Assembly (NCBI RefSeq): GCF_011758805.1
Contig: NZ_JAANOW010000002.1
Location: forward strand, 744,001 to 808,000
Direction of reading: 5' to 3'
Origin: Mycolicibacterium fluoranthenivorans
GTDB taxonomy: Bacteria > Actinomycetota > Actinomycetes > Mycobacteriales > Mycobacteriaceae
DNA length: 64,000 nucleotides
The position numbers and the translations under genes are program-made. Below the pieces are notes generated by a model. The model had not been told where the DNA came from. It saw nothing but the letters and a program-made list of their open reading frames with translations, and searched no databases. Positions 1 to 7,696 of this stretch are shown here, one piece after another (position 1 is the first letter of the stretch; each line of letters starts with the position of its first letter).

Positions 1-1269
1 CTCGGTGACTTCCACCTCGGTGATCTCGCCGTCGCGGAACCGCGTGAGCCAGGCCACGATATAGCGGGCCGTGGTCTCCGCGGAGTACTGCAGGGGAATC
101 GATCCGGTCGGTGAGTTCGGACCCAGCACCGTGAACAGGTTCGGGAACCCGGGGATCGCCGTCATCCGGTAAGCACGCGGACCTTTCACCCAGGCCTCGT
201 CGAGGGTGATCCCGTCGCGCCCCACGATCGACATCGGCCGCATGTAGTTGTGCGCGTGAAACCCGGTGGCCAGCACCACCACGTCGACCTCGTGGTGCGC
301 GCCGTCGGCGGTGCGGACACCGGTCGGGGTCATCTCCGTGATCGGATCACTCACCAGCAGGGCGTTGGGCCGGGTGATCGCGCGGTAATAGCTGCCCGAC
401 ACCACCTGCCGTTTGCACAGCGGCTGGTAGTCGGGGGTCAACGTGGCCCGCAGGTGTGGATCGCGGATCTGGGCCCGCAGGCTCAGCCGGGCATAGGCCT
501 GCACGGCGCGACGACGCCACGACGGCGTGGTCACGACATCGGCGAGGATGTTGGACATCCACTGCAGGCGGTCGAAGGTGAAGGCGTGCAACGCCGGCCA
601 GCGCCGCAGTGCCGTCGTCAGTGCCCGAGGTTGGCGCAGCCACATCGGCGCCCACAGGATCCACTGCGGTGACCGGGCGAAGTGCAGCACCGCGGCGGCC
701 TCGGGTTGCAGCGCCGAGACCACCTGCACCCCGGTCGAACCCGTGCCGATCACGGCGACGCGCTTGCCGCTGGTCTGGATGTCGGGATCCCATCGCGCGG
801 TGTGCACCACCGGGCCGGCGAACCGGTCCATGCCGGGGATGTCGGGGATGAACGGATGGTGCAGCACCCCGGTCGCGCACACCACGAAATCGGCGGTCAT
901 GGTGTCGCCGCCGGAGGTGGTGAGCAGCCAGCTGCCGTCTTGGTAACGCGCCGCGGTGATCTCGGTGTTCAGCCGCAGGTGTGCGGCCAGCCCGAAGCGG
1001 TCGACGATCTCGCGGTGATAGCGCTGGATATCGGGACCGGTGGCCCACAGATGGCTCCACGCCGGGTTCGGCGCGAAACCGAATTGATAGATCTGCGAGG
1101 GCACATCGCAGGTGAGACCCGGATAGCGATTCCAGTGCCAGACGCCCCCGACGTCGGAGCCCTTCTCCACCACTGTGAAATCGGTGAAACCGGCTTGGCG
1201 GAACGTATGCGCGGCAGCGATCCCAGCCATCCCGGCACCGATGATGACGATACGGACTCTGCGGGTCAT
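1..1269 (-). CDS. FAD-dependent monooxygenase, Baeyer-Villiger/class B type (partial, 3' end outside window)
   Basis: Class B flavoprotein monooxygenase that would use NADPH and O2 to oxygenate a ketone, sulfide or amine; the substrate cannot be read from sequence. 423 codons are visible from ATG at 1269 and the frame is open to the window edge. The N-terminus has the FAD Rossmann motif GAGMAG (about residues 11-16). A second dinucleotide motif (GTGSTG) follows the class B fingerprint FAGPVVHTARW (F-x-G-x3-H-x3-W). A late segment GPNSPTGS is typical of the family. It lies 54 bp behind the methyltransferase-like gene on the same strand. A purine-rich SD (GAAAGG/AGG) precedes the ATG, but SD and ATG are both inside a long inverted repeat (1267-1316). 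The family call is firm; the substrate is unknown. Confidence 0.9.
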   Translation of the reverse strand, partial: MTRRVRIVIIGAGMAGIAAAHTFRQAGFTDFTVVEKGSDVGGVWHWNRYPGLTCDVPSQIYQFGFAPNPAWSHLWATGPDIQRYHREIVDRFGLAAHLRLNTEITAARYQDGSWLLTTSGGDTMTADFVVCATGVLHHPFIPDIPGMDRFAGPVVHTARWDPDIQTSGKRVAVIGTGSTGVQVVSALQPEAAAVLHFARSPQWILWAPMWLRQPRALTTALRRWPALHAFTFDRLQWMSNILADVVTTPSWRRRAVQAYARLSLRAQIRDPHLRATLTPDYQPLCKRQVVSGSYYRAITRPNALLVSDPITEMTPTGVRTADGAHHEVDVVVLATGFHAHNYMRPMSIVGRDGITLDEAWVKGPRAYRMTAIPGFPNLFTVLGPNSPTGSIPLQYSAETTARYIVAWLTRFRDGEITEVEVTE

Positions 1270-1316
1270 CGGGCCTACCTTTCAGATGCCGACGGTATCC
1301 GAAAGGTGGCCCGATG
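1267..1316 (-). promoter_or_regulatory. Long hairpin overlapping the SD and start codon of the monooxygenase
   Basis: Arms 1267-1283 and 1301-1316 pair over 16 bp with one bulged base (1276). The 17-nt loop pairs again between 1285-1290 and 1294-1299 with one mismatch. Read on the minus strand the structure lies between the two genes and ends exactly at the ATG (1269-1267), so it buries SD and start codon. It could be a translational lock on the downstream gene, a terminator for the upstream gene, or a DNA operator. Confidence 0.6.
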
Positions 1317-1323
1317 CGATGCG

Positions 1324-2313
1324 CTACCTGGTGAACACGCCCGGGGTAATCGGATCGCCGATGGGCGCAACGGAATTCAGTCGATAGCGGACGAGTCCGC
1401 GGACGAGCAGCATCTGCAACAACGTGTCGATGCGGGTCTGCAGGTCCGCCGGCACCTCCAGCCCGGCCGCGGCGAGGCGGTCCCGGGTCGACGCGGTGAG
1501 TTCGGGCCAGGCCACGGTGTGCGGCCACCGTGCCGACAGCACGTCGATGGCGGCTTTCACGCCGTGATCATTGGTGTAGATCTGCTGGGTACCGGCCGCA
1601 CCGTAATGCTGGGTCGTATGGTCGAACCGGGTGAACCCGTCGGCCACCGGGAGGCTGCTGGCGAAGTGCAGCGCCGGGAATCGATCCGGGCCGATGTCGT
1701 AGCGGATCCGCGCGGCACGATGCGCATGCACCAGCAGTGACTGCCGAAACGTGCGGTGACGCACGAAATCCAGGCACTGCTCCAGTTCGAGCTGGCTCTG
1801 GCATCCGTCGATCAGTTCCTGGGCGGTGTCCTCGTGGTGGTCGGCGGCGTACATCGTCTCGGCTCGGGCGTCGGCCAGGTAAACCAGGTCGTAGGTGTCC
1901 AGATGCTCCACGAAATCGACGAAATAGCACGGCGTGATCGAGGAATCGTGGCGCGCTTCCCCGAACTCCCAGCCGGGTTGGACGTGATAGCTGACATAGG
2001 CCACGCCCTGTGGGGCCAGCGCCGTGCGAATGGTCGCGAGGATGGCGTCGCGCATGCGTGCGGGCACCCCGCTGTAGACACCGTGGCAGATGACGAAATC
2101 GAACTGTCCCAGTACAGCCAGATCCGCCGCCGAAGGCAGCAGATCCGCGGCGGAGGCGATCTCCAGAATGCGTGCGCCGGCCACCGGTGGCGGATCGACC
2201 CCGAAGAGATGCGCCACGGCTGCGAGATGGTCGGGTGACGTCGCCGGGCGGACCGAAGAACCGCATGGGGCCTCGTCGTCGTCGGCGCGCCACCGTCGCG
2301 TGGCTGAGTTCAC
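1324..2313 (-). CDS. Methyltransferase-regulatory-domain protein lacking the SAM-binding motif
   Basis: 329 aa. The sequence resembles class I methyltransferases that carry a methyltransferase regulatory domain. The block FDFVICHGVYSGVP (about residues 71-84), then GVAYVSYHVQPGW, is characteristic, followed by the helical regulatory region and a C-terminal domain. Family members are usually around 500 aa and have a glycine-rich SAM loop after the ILE(I/L) strand. Here ILEI (residues 49-52) runs almost directly into the FDF block, so roughly 40-45 residues including motif I appear to be missing. The GTG start at 2313 is chosen because a perfect AGGAGG (2319-2324) lies 5 nt upstream; an ATG at 2364 has no SD. 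It follows the diacylglycerol kinase gene by 58 bp. Catalytic activity is doubtful; a regulatory role or decay is possible. Confidence 0.75.
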   Translation of the reverse strand: MNSATRRWRADDDEAPCGSSVRPATSPDHLAAVAHLFGVDPPPVAGARILEIASAADLLPSAADLAVLGQFDFVICHGVYSGVPARMRDAILATIRTALAPQGVAYVSYHVQPGWEFGEARHDSSITPCYFVDFVEHLDTYDLVYLADARAETMYAADHHEDTAQELIDGCQSQLELEQCLDFVRHRTFRQSLLVHAHRAARIRYDIGPDRFPALHFASSLPVADGFTRFDHTTQHYGAAGTQQIYTNDHGVKAAIDVLSARWPHTVAWPELTASTRDRLAAAGLEVPADLQTRIDTLLQMLLVRGLVRYRLNSVAPIGDPITPGVFTR

Positions 2314-2371
2314 GACATCCTCCTGTCCTGGCAGGAGATCGTTGCACGCGTGGCTGGCAACCACCCGGAAG

Positions 2372-3262
2372 TTAGCTGCGGAGCAGCTTCAGTGCGTGCG
2401 GCACCGCCGACACCGTCACCGGAAGTGGACAGGCGAAGTCGCCATCGGCATAGGCGTTGATGCCGGGGGAGTCGACCACCACGGCGGCCGCCCGCTTGGT
2501 GGTGACCTCGGGGAGATTGACGTGGGTGCCCTTGAAGACGGTGGGGAACAGCCGGATCAGTTTGGTGCGCGACGCGGAGTGCACCATCGTGATGTCGAGC
2601 AAGCCGTCGGTCGGGTCGGCCCCCGGGCAGATCAGCATGCCGCCGCCGTAGCTGCGGGTGTTGCCGAACGCGGCCAGGGTGAGTTCGGTGACGACCTCCG
2701 GCCCGTCGTCGAAGGTGAGCCGGAACGGCAGCAGCCGCAGCCGGGACAGCTCCGCGACCATGGCGACGTTGTAGCGCATCCGGCCGTGCGGCCAGCTCAT
2801 CCGGTTCGTGCGGTCGCTGACCAGCGAATCGAAGCCCGCTGCCATCACCGTTCCGAACCACGTGACCGCACCCGTGGCATCGACGATGCGGCCCAGATCG
2901 ACGGTCTGCGTCTTCCCGTCGGCTACTACGTCGGCGGCCGCCTCGGGATCGCCGGTGGGGATGTGGAATTCACGGGCATGGTCGTTGCCGGTACCCGCCG
3001 GGATGATCCCCAGGGGGACGTCACCGAGGGCCAGTGCCTGCAGCGCCACCGAGATGATGCCGTCGCCGCCGACCACGACGAGCGCGTCGGTGCCGCGGGC
3101 GAGTTCGTCGTCGACGAGCCGGCGGGCGTGCGTGGCGTCGGTGCCGACGATCTCGCACACGTTGATCCCGCGCTGCTGGAATCGTGCGATCGCGCGCTCG
3201 GCGGCATGTGGTGCGTTGCCGTGTCCCGACGCGGGGTTGGTCAGGACGGTGATCCTGTTCAC
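2372..3262 (-). CDS. Diacylglycerol kinase family lipid kinase
   Basis: 296 aa, ortholog of Rv2252 by family and context. The enzyme transfers phosphate from ATP to diacylglycerol or a related lipid to give phosphatidic acid, and the Rv2252 product has been linked to PIM phospholipid supply. The kinase catalytic domain holds GGDG at residues 65-68 and the PAGTGND motif around residues 84-90. The C-terminal half is the usual beta-rich lipid kinase domain ending KLLRS. The GTG start at 3262 overlaps the stop of the upstream oxidase by 4 bp (GTGA), indicating translational coupling. Length matches the family (about 300 aa). Confidence 0.92.
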   Translation of the reverse strand: MNRITVLTNPASGHGNAPHAAERAIARFQQRGINVCEIVGTDATHARRLVDDELARGTDALVVVGGDGIISVALQALALGDVPLGIIPAGTGNDHAREFHIPTGDPEAAADVVADGKTQTVDLGRIVDATGAVTWFGTVMAAGFDSLVSDRTNRMSWPHGRMRYNVAMVAELSRLRLLPFRLTFDDGPEVVTELTLAAFGNTRSYGGGMLICPGADPTDGLLDITMVHSASRTKLIRLFPTVFKGTHVNLPEVTTKRAAAVVVDSPGINAYADGDFACPLPVTVSAVPHALKLLRS

Positions 3263-4842
3263 GGAATCAGCTTGCCGGGGTTGAGGATTCCCGCGGGGTC
3301 GAGCACCGCCTTCACCGCACGCAGCACCTCCACGCCCAGATCGCCGATCTCGTCGCGCATCCACGGGCGGTGGTCGGCGCCGACCGCGTGATGATGGGTG
3401 ATGGTCGCCCCGGTACGGACCATCGCCTCCGACGCTGCGGTCTTGGCCGTGTTCCACTGTTCGATCGGGTTGCCGCGCTGGGCGGCCACGACGGTGAAGT
3501 ACAGCGAGGCTCCGGTGGGGTACACGTGCGAAATGTGACACATCACCAGCGCCGGCGTGCCGGATTCGGCCAGTGCGCCGGTCAGGGCGTCGGTGACCGC
3601 GGCCTTCAGCGCGGGGATGTTCGACCACGACGTGGCGGTCTCCAGCGTCTCGCACAGCGCACCCGCCGCCAGCAGGGAATCCCGCAGGTAGGGGGCACCG
3701 AAGCGGCCGTGCTCCCAGGCCCGGGCCGGGGCCTCGCCCAGCGACGTGCCACCGAGGGCGGCCAGTACCGCACGGGTCTCGTCGTGCCGGCTCTCCGCGT
3801 GCGCCGCCGACCCTTCGAACACGGTGATCGCCAGGCATCCGCCGGTCACGCGCTGCTCCCCGATGCTCTCGGTGGTGGCCAGGTTGACCCCGGTCTCCAC
3901 CTCATCGGACAGCCGGATCACCGTCGGGCCGGTGCCGGTCTGGGTCACCGCGCGCAACGCGGCGGCGCCGGTGGTGAAATCCGGGAACGACCACGCTTCG
4001 TAGCGGGTGCACTCGGGTACCGGATGCACCCGGACCCGGACGGCGGTGATGATCCCGAAGACGCCTTCGGAACCGACGATGAGCTGGCGCAGATCGGGGC
4101 CGGCCGCCGAGGCCGGGGCCCGGCCGAGATCGAGTACACCGGCGGGCGTGACGACGCGCAGACCGCGGACCATATCGTCGAAGCGACCGTAGCCGGCCGA
4201 GTCCTGGCCCGAGGACCGGGTGGCGGCGAACCCGCCGATGGTGGCGAATTGGAAGCTCTGCGGGAAGTGGCCGAGGGAGAAGCCGTGCTCGGCGAGCAGC
4301 CGTTCGGCGTCGGGTCCGGTGACACCGGCCTGCAGCACCGCCTCGCCGGAGATCTCGTCGACGCTGAGCAGCCGGTCCAACCGGCGCAGATCCAGCGACA
4401 CCACCGCGGCCAGGCCGCCGCGGTCCGGGTCGAGGCCGCCCACCACGCTGGTGCCGCCGCCGAACGGGACGACGGCGATGCGCTGCCGCGCGCAGTACTC
4501 CAGGATGGCGGCGATCTCCTCTTCGGAACCCGGTAGCAGGACCGCATCGGGGGCATCTTGAACGCCGGTGTCCTTGCGCCGCAACAGGTCCAGAGTGGAC
4601 TTGCCGCCGGCCCGCAGGAGCCGGTCCTGGTCGTCCACGCGGTAGTGGCCGGCTCCGACGATCGCTTCCAGCGATGCGCGATCGGCGGGTGTCAGCCGGG
4701 ACGGGCTGAGCGTCACCTGCTCGGCGGTGATGTCGGCAGTGTCCGATTCCTCGATGCCCAGCGCCTGCTTGAGCAGGGCCCGGATCCCGCCGGACAACGG
4801 TTTGGCCGCTGCGGGATCGCCCCAGGCATTCCACTTCATCAT
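3259..4842 (-). CDS. FAD-binding oxidase, alkyldihydroxyacetonephosphate synthase-like
   Basis: 527 aa, ortholog of Rv2251. It is a vanillyl-alcohol-oxidase-fold flavoprotein: the FAD-binding loop PFGGGTSVVGG is near residue 136 and the C-terminal domain has the HHHAVG active-site motif seen in alkyl-DHAP synthases. True ether-lipid synthesis in mycobacteria is unproven, so the reaction remains inferred. It leads an operon with the lipid kinase (4-bp overlap). The start is ATG 4842 or the adjacent ATG 4839. Both belong to a 29-bp palindrome shared with the divergent tetR gene, leaving only 17 bp between the outer start codons, so the transcript is probably leaderless, with TACTGT (4853-4848) as -10 box. 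Confidence 0.9.
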   Translation of the reverse strand: MMKWNAWGDPAAAKPLSGGIRALLKQALGIEESDTADITAEQVTLSPSRLTPADRASLEAIVGAGHYRVDDQDRLLRAGGKSTLDLLRRKDTGVQDAPDAVLLPGSEEEIAAILEYCARQRIAVVPFGGGTSVVGGLDPDRGGLAAVVSLDLRRLDRLLSVDEISGEAVLQAGVTGPDAERLLAEHGFSLGHFPQSFQFATIGGFAATRSSGQDSAGYGRFDDMVRGLRVVTPAGVLDLGRAPASAAGPDLRQLIVGSEGVFGIITAVRVRVHPVPECTRYEAWSFPDFTTGAAALRAVTQTGTGPTVIRLSDEVETGVNLATTESIGEQRVTGGCLAITVFEGSAAHAESRHDETRAVLAALGGTSLGEAPARAWEHGRFGAPYLRDSLLAAGALCETLETATSWSNIPALKAAVTDALTGALAESGTPALVMCHISHVYPTGASLYFTVVAAQRGNPIEQWNTAKTAASEAMVRTGATITHHHAVGADHRPWMRDEIGDLGVEVLRAVKAVLDPAGILNPGKLIP

Positions 4843-4865
4843 GCGTTACAGTATTACACATGATG
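4837..4865. promoter_or_regulatory. 29-bp palindromic operator containing both divergent start codons
   Basis: The two ends are perfect 7-bp inverted repeats (CATCATG at 4837-4843, CATGATG at 4859-4865). The interior matches its own reverse complement at further positions. The outer triplets are the ATGATG starts of the oxidase (minus) and tetR (plus). Candidate -10 boxes are TACAGT (4847-4852, plus) and TACTGT (4853-4848, minus). Most simply it is the site of the TetR protein encoded next to it. Confidence 0.7.
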
Positions 4866-5444
4866 TCAATCAGTAACGACGACGGCGGTGAATCGCTGGC
4901 CGACCGGATCCTGGATGCCGCCGCCAGTTGTGTGCTGGCGTTCGGCATCGAACGGGTGACCCTTGCCGAGATCGCCCGCCGCGCCGGCGTGAGCCGGCCG
5001 ACCGTCTACCGGCGCTGGCCCGACACCCAGTCGATCCTGGCCGCGTTGCTCACCGCCCGGGTCACCCGGGTGCTGGTGGACGTGGGTGAGCGCGGGGTGG
5101 GGCGCGCCGACCTGGTGGCGCGGATGGTGGCGGTGGCGCAGCGGCTGCGCCAGGACGAGATCGTGATGTCGGTGCTGCACACCGCGCCCGAGCTGGCCAT
5201 GGTGTACATCGCCGAGCGCCTGGGCACCAGCCAGCAGATCCTGATCGACGCGCTCGCCGGTCAGCTCAAGCTGGCCCAGGAGCACGGCAGCGTGCGCGCC
5301 GGCGATCCCCGGCAGCTGGCCGCCATGTGCCTGCTGATCACCCAGTCGGCGGTGCAGTCCGCGCAGATGGTCGCCCCGATCCTGGACACCGAGGCGCTGG
5401 CCGTCGAACTCCAACACGCCCTGAACGGATACCTCAAGCCATGA
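4860..5444 (+). CDS. TetR/AcrR family transcriptional regulator
   Basis: 194 aa, ortholog of Rv2250c. The N-terminal DNA-binding domain spans about residues 15-60: a helix followed by LAEIARRAGVSRPTVYRRW, the classic TetR helix-turn-helix. The C-terminal ligand domain is unremarkable. It is divergent from the FAD oxidase/lipid kinase operon and directly upstream of glpD, whose ATG overlaps its stop (ATGA), so regulator and glpD are co-transcribed. The shared 29-bp palindrome suggests autoregulation and control of glycerolipid genes on both sides. The ligand is unknown. Confidence 0.92.
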   Translation: MMSISNDDGGESLADRILDAAASCVLAFGIERVTLAEIARRAGVSRPTVYRRWPDTQSILAALLTARVTRVLVDVGERGVGRADLVARMVAVAQRLRQDEIVMSVLHTAPELAMVYIAERLGTSQQILIDALAGQLKLAQEHGSVRAGDPRQLAAMCLLITQSAVQSAQMVAPILDTEALAVELQHALNGYLKP

Positions 5445-6949
5445 GTACCGCACTCAACGCCGCGCGCCGCCGCGCCGAACTCGCCGCGCTCGCCGACACC
5501 GCACTGATCGACGTCGTCGTGATCGGCGGCGGTATCACCGGTGCCGGTATCGCACTCGATGCGGCCAGCCGTGGCCTGTCCGTGGTGCTGGTGGAGAAAC
5601 ACGACCTGGCCTTCGGTACCAGCCGGTGGAGTTCGAAGTTGGTGCACGGCGGCCTGCGCTACCTGGCGACCGGCAATGTGGGGATCGCCCGGCGCAGCGC
5701 CGTCGAACGCGGAATCTTGATGTCGCACAACGCCCCTCACCTGGTGAAGGCGATGCCGCAGCTGGTGCCGCTGTTGCCGTCGATGAGCCGGGCCTCCCGC
5801 GCGCTGGTGCGCGCCGGATTCGTCGCCGGGGACGGACTGCGCAAGCTGGCCGGTACGTCGGCCTCGATCCTGCCGCGGTCGCGCCGGGTGGACGCCGCCC
5901 GCGCGGTACAACTCGCCCCGACGGTGCGCCGCGACGGCCTCGACGGCGGCTTCCTGGCCTTCGACGGGCAGCTGATCGACGACGCCCGGCTGGTCACCGC
6001 GGTCGCTCGCACCGCCGCCGGACATGGTGCCGTCATCCTGACCCGGGTGTCGGCGTCGGCGGCGACCGGGACGTCGGTCACACTGACCGACGAACTCACC
6101 GGCGAGACCTTCGGGCTCACCGCCCGCGCCGTCATCAACGCGGCCGGGGTCTGGGCGGGCGAGGTGGATCCGTCCCTGCGGCTGCGGCCCAGCCGGGGTA
6201 CCCACCTGGTGTTCGACGCCGCGGCGTTCGGTAATCCCACTGCCGCCCTGACCATTCCGATCCCCGGTGAGCTGAATCGCTTCGTCTTCGCAATGCCCGA
6301 ACAACTCGGTCGGGTGTACCTCGGACTCACCGACGAGGAGGCGCCCGGGCCGATTCCCGATGTCCCGCAGGCGACCCCGCAGGAGATGACGTTCCTGCTC
6401 GACACGGTGAACACCGCGCTGCAGACCGCCTTGGAGCCCGGGGATGTGCTCGGTGCCTACGCCGGACTGCGTCCGCTGATCGACACCGGGGAAGGCCGGA
6501 CCGCCGACGTCTCCCGCGAACACGCCGTCACCGAATCGTCGTCGGGGGTGATCAGCGTGATCGGCGGCAAGCTCACCGAATACCGCTATATGGCCGAAGA
6601 CGTGCTGGACCGGGCCGTCGCGCTGCGCGGCCTCACGGCGGCACCATGCCGGACCAGGAACCTGCCGCTGGTCGGCGCTACCCGGGAAGCCGTTGCCGGA
6701 CTGCCGCATTCACTAATCGCCCGGTTCGGCGCCGAGGCGGTGGAGGTGCTCGCCGGTGCGACCTGCGCCCAACCCGCCGAACCGGTCGCCGACGGCATCG
6801 ACGTGCTGCGTGCGGAGTTCGAGTTCGCGGTGACCCACGAGGGCGCCCTGACGGCCGAGGACATCCTGGACCGCCGGACCCGGATCGGACTGGTGGCGGC
6901 CGATCGCGCACGAGCGGCCGCCGTCGCGGCGGAGTTCCTCGTCGACTGA
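5441..6949 (+). CDS. glpD: Glycerol-3-phosphate dehydrogenase (FAD-dependent)
   Basis: 502 aa, ortholog of glpD1 (Rv2249c). It oxidises sn-glycerol-3-phosphate to dihydroxyacetone phosphate and passes electrons to the quinone pool at the membrane. The N-terminal FAD motif GGGITGAG is at residues 29-36. FGTSRWSSKLVHGGLRYL is the family signature, and the C-terminal cap domain follows after residue 390. The start ATG 5441 overlaps the tetR stop (ATGA). With the divergent DHAP-type oxidase and lipid kinase it forms a small glycerol-phosphate/glycerolipid locus, where DHAP made here could feed the oxidase route (inference). Confidence 0.95.
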   Translation: MSTALNAARRRAELAALADTALIDVVVIGGGITGAGIALDAASRGLSVVLVEKHDLAFGTSRWSSKLVHGGLRYLATGNVGIARRSAVERGILMSHNAPHLVKAMPQLVPLLPSMSRASRALVRAGFVAGDGLRKLAGTSASILPRSRRVDAARAVQLAPTVRRDGLDGGFLAFDGQLIDDARLVTAVARTAAGHGAVILTRVSASAATGTSVTLTDELTGETFGLTARAVINAAGVWAGEVDPSLRLRPSRGTHLVFDAAAFGNPTAALTIPIPGELNRFVFAMPEQLGRVYLGLTDEEAPGPIPDVPQATPQEMTFLLDTVNTALQTALEPGDVLGAYAGLRPLIDTGEGRTADVSREHAVTESSSGVISVIGGKLTEYRYMAEDVLDRAVALRGLTAAPCRTRNLPLVGATREAVAGLPHSLIARFGAEAVEVLAGATCAQPAEPVADGIDVLRAEFEFAVTHEGALTAEDILDRRTRIGLVAADRARAAAVAAEFLVD

Positions 6950-6967
6950 AGCGCGGGTACCAGACCC

Positions 6968-7612
6968 TCAGCGCCGCCAGAACAGGTGATGGGTGACACC
7001 GCTCGGGCTGGGCACCACATCGCAATGGAATCTGTCGCGCAGCTCGTCGGGGGAGTCCCACAGCCGGGATCCGCTACCGAGGGTGAACGGCGACACCGCG
7101 ACGTGCAGGGTGTCGACCAGATCGGCGTCGAGGAACTCCCTGATGGTGGTCGCCCCACCACCCAGCCGCACATCCTTGCCCCCGGCGGCCCCGCGGGCCA
7201 TCTCCAGCACAGACGCCGGGTCAGCGTCGACGAAGTGGAAGGTGGTGTCCGACAAGGTGAATGACGGGCGTGGGTGATGGGTCAGCACGAACACCGGGGT
7301 GTGGAACGGCGGTTCGTCACCCCACCAGCCCAGCCAGTCCTGATCCGCCCACGGGCCGCGATGGGGGCTGAACTTGTTCCGTCCCATGATCTCCGCGCCG
7401 ATGTTGTTCGCGAAATCTCGGGTGAGGTAATCGTCGAGGCCCCGGGTACCGCCGGGGTCGGTGCGGTTGGGCCAGCTGGCCGTCGCACCCGCCCACGCGA
7501 ACATGGTGCCCGGGTCGGCGTGGCCGAACGGCCGCTCGAAGCTCTGCCCCTCGCCGGCACCGAAGCCGTCCTCTGAGACGTTGAAGTTCTGGACTTTCAG
7601 CAGCTGCACCAT
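6968..7612 (-). CDS. Dihydrofolate reductase/RibD C-terminal domain family protein
   Basis: 214 aa. NADPH-dependent reductase fold related to DHFR and RibD. The segments IMGRNKFSPHRGPW, TPVFVLTHHPRPS and KDVRLGGGATTIREFL are typical of this broad actinobacterial family. No substrate can be assigned. The start ATG 7612 is chosen because conserved sequence begins there; an in-frame ATG at 7645 lies just beyond the terminator hairpin of the FAS-II operon. It is convergent with glpD (18 bp apart) and is not part of the accD6 transcript if that terminator works. Confidence 0.85.
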   Translation of the reverse strand: MVQLLKVQNFNVSEDGFGAGEGQSFERPFGHADPGTMFAWAGATASWPNRTDPGGTRGLDDYLTRDFANNIGAEIMGRNKFSPHRGPWADQDWLGWWGDEPPFHTPVFVLTHHPRPSFTLSDTTFHFVDADPASVLEMARGAAGGKDVRLGGGATTIREFLDADLVDTLHVAVSPFTLGSGSRLWDSPDELRDRFHCDVVPSPSGVTHHLFWRR

Positions 7613-7652
7613 GACCAGTAGACCCGGTCCGCCGGCAAAACTCATCGAAACG

Positions 7653-7687
7653 ACGAATGGCCCGGGAGATCCTCCCAGGCCATTCGT
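7653..7687 (-). terminator. Terminator-like hairpin after accD6
   Basis: A 10-bp outer stem (7653-7662 with 7678-7687) plus a 5-bp inner stem (GGGAG/CTCCC) and a 3-nt loop lies 9 bp after the accD6 stop codon. The minus strand after it reads CGTTTCGATGAG, so the U-tract is poor, as usual for mycobacterial terminators. It would end the mabR-accD6 transcription unit. Confidence 0.7.
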
Positions 7688-7696
7688 GGACAGTGC

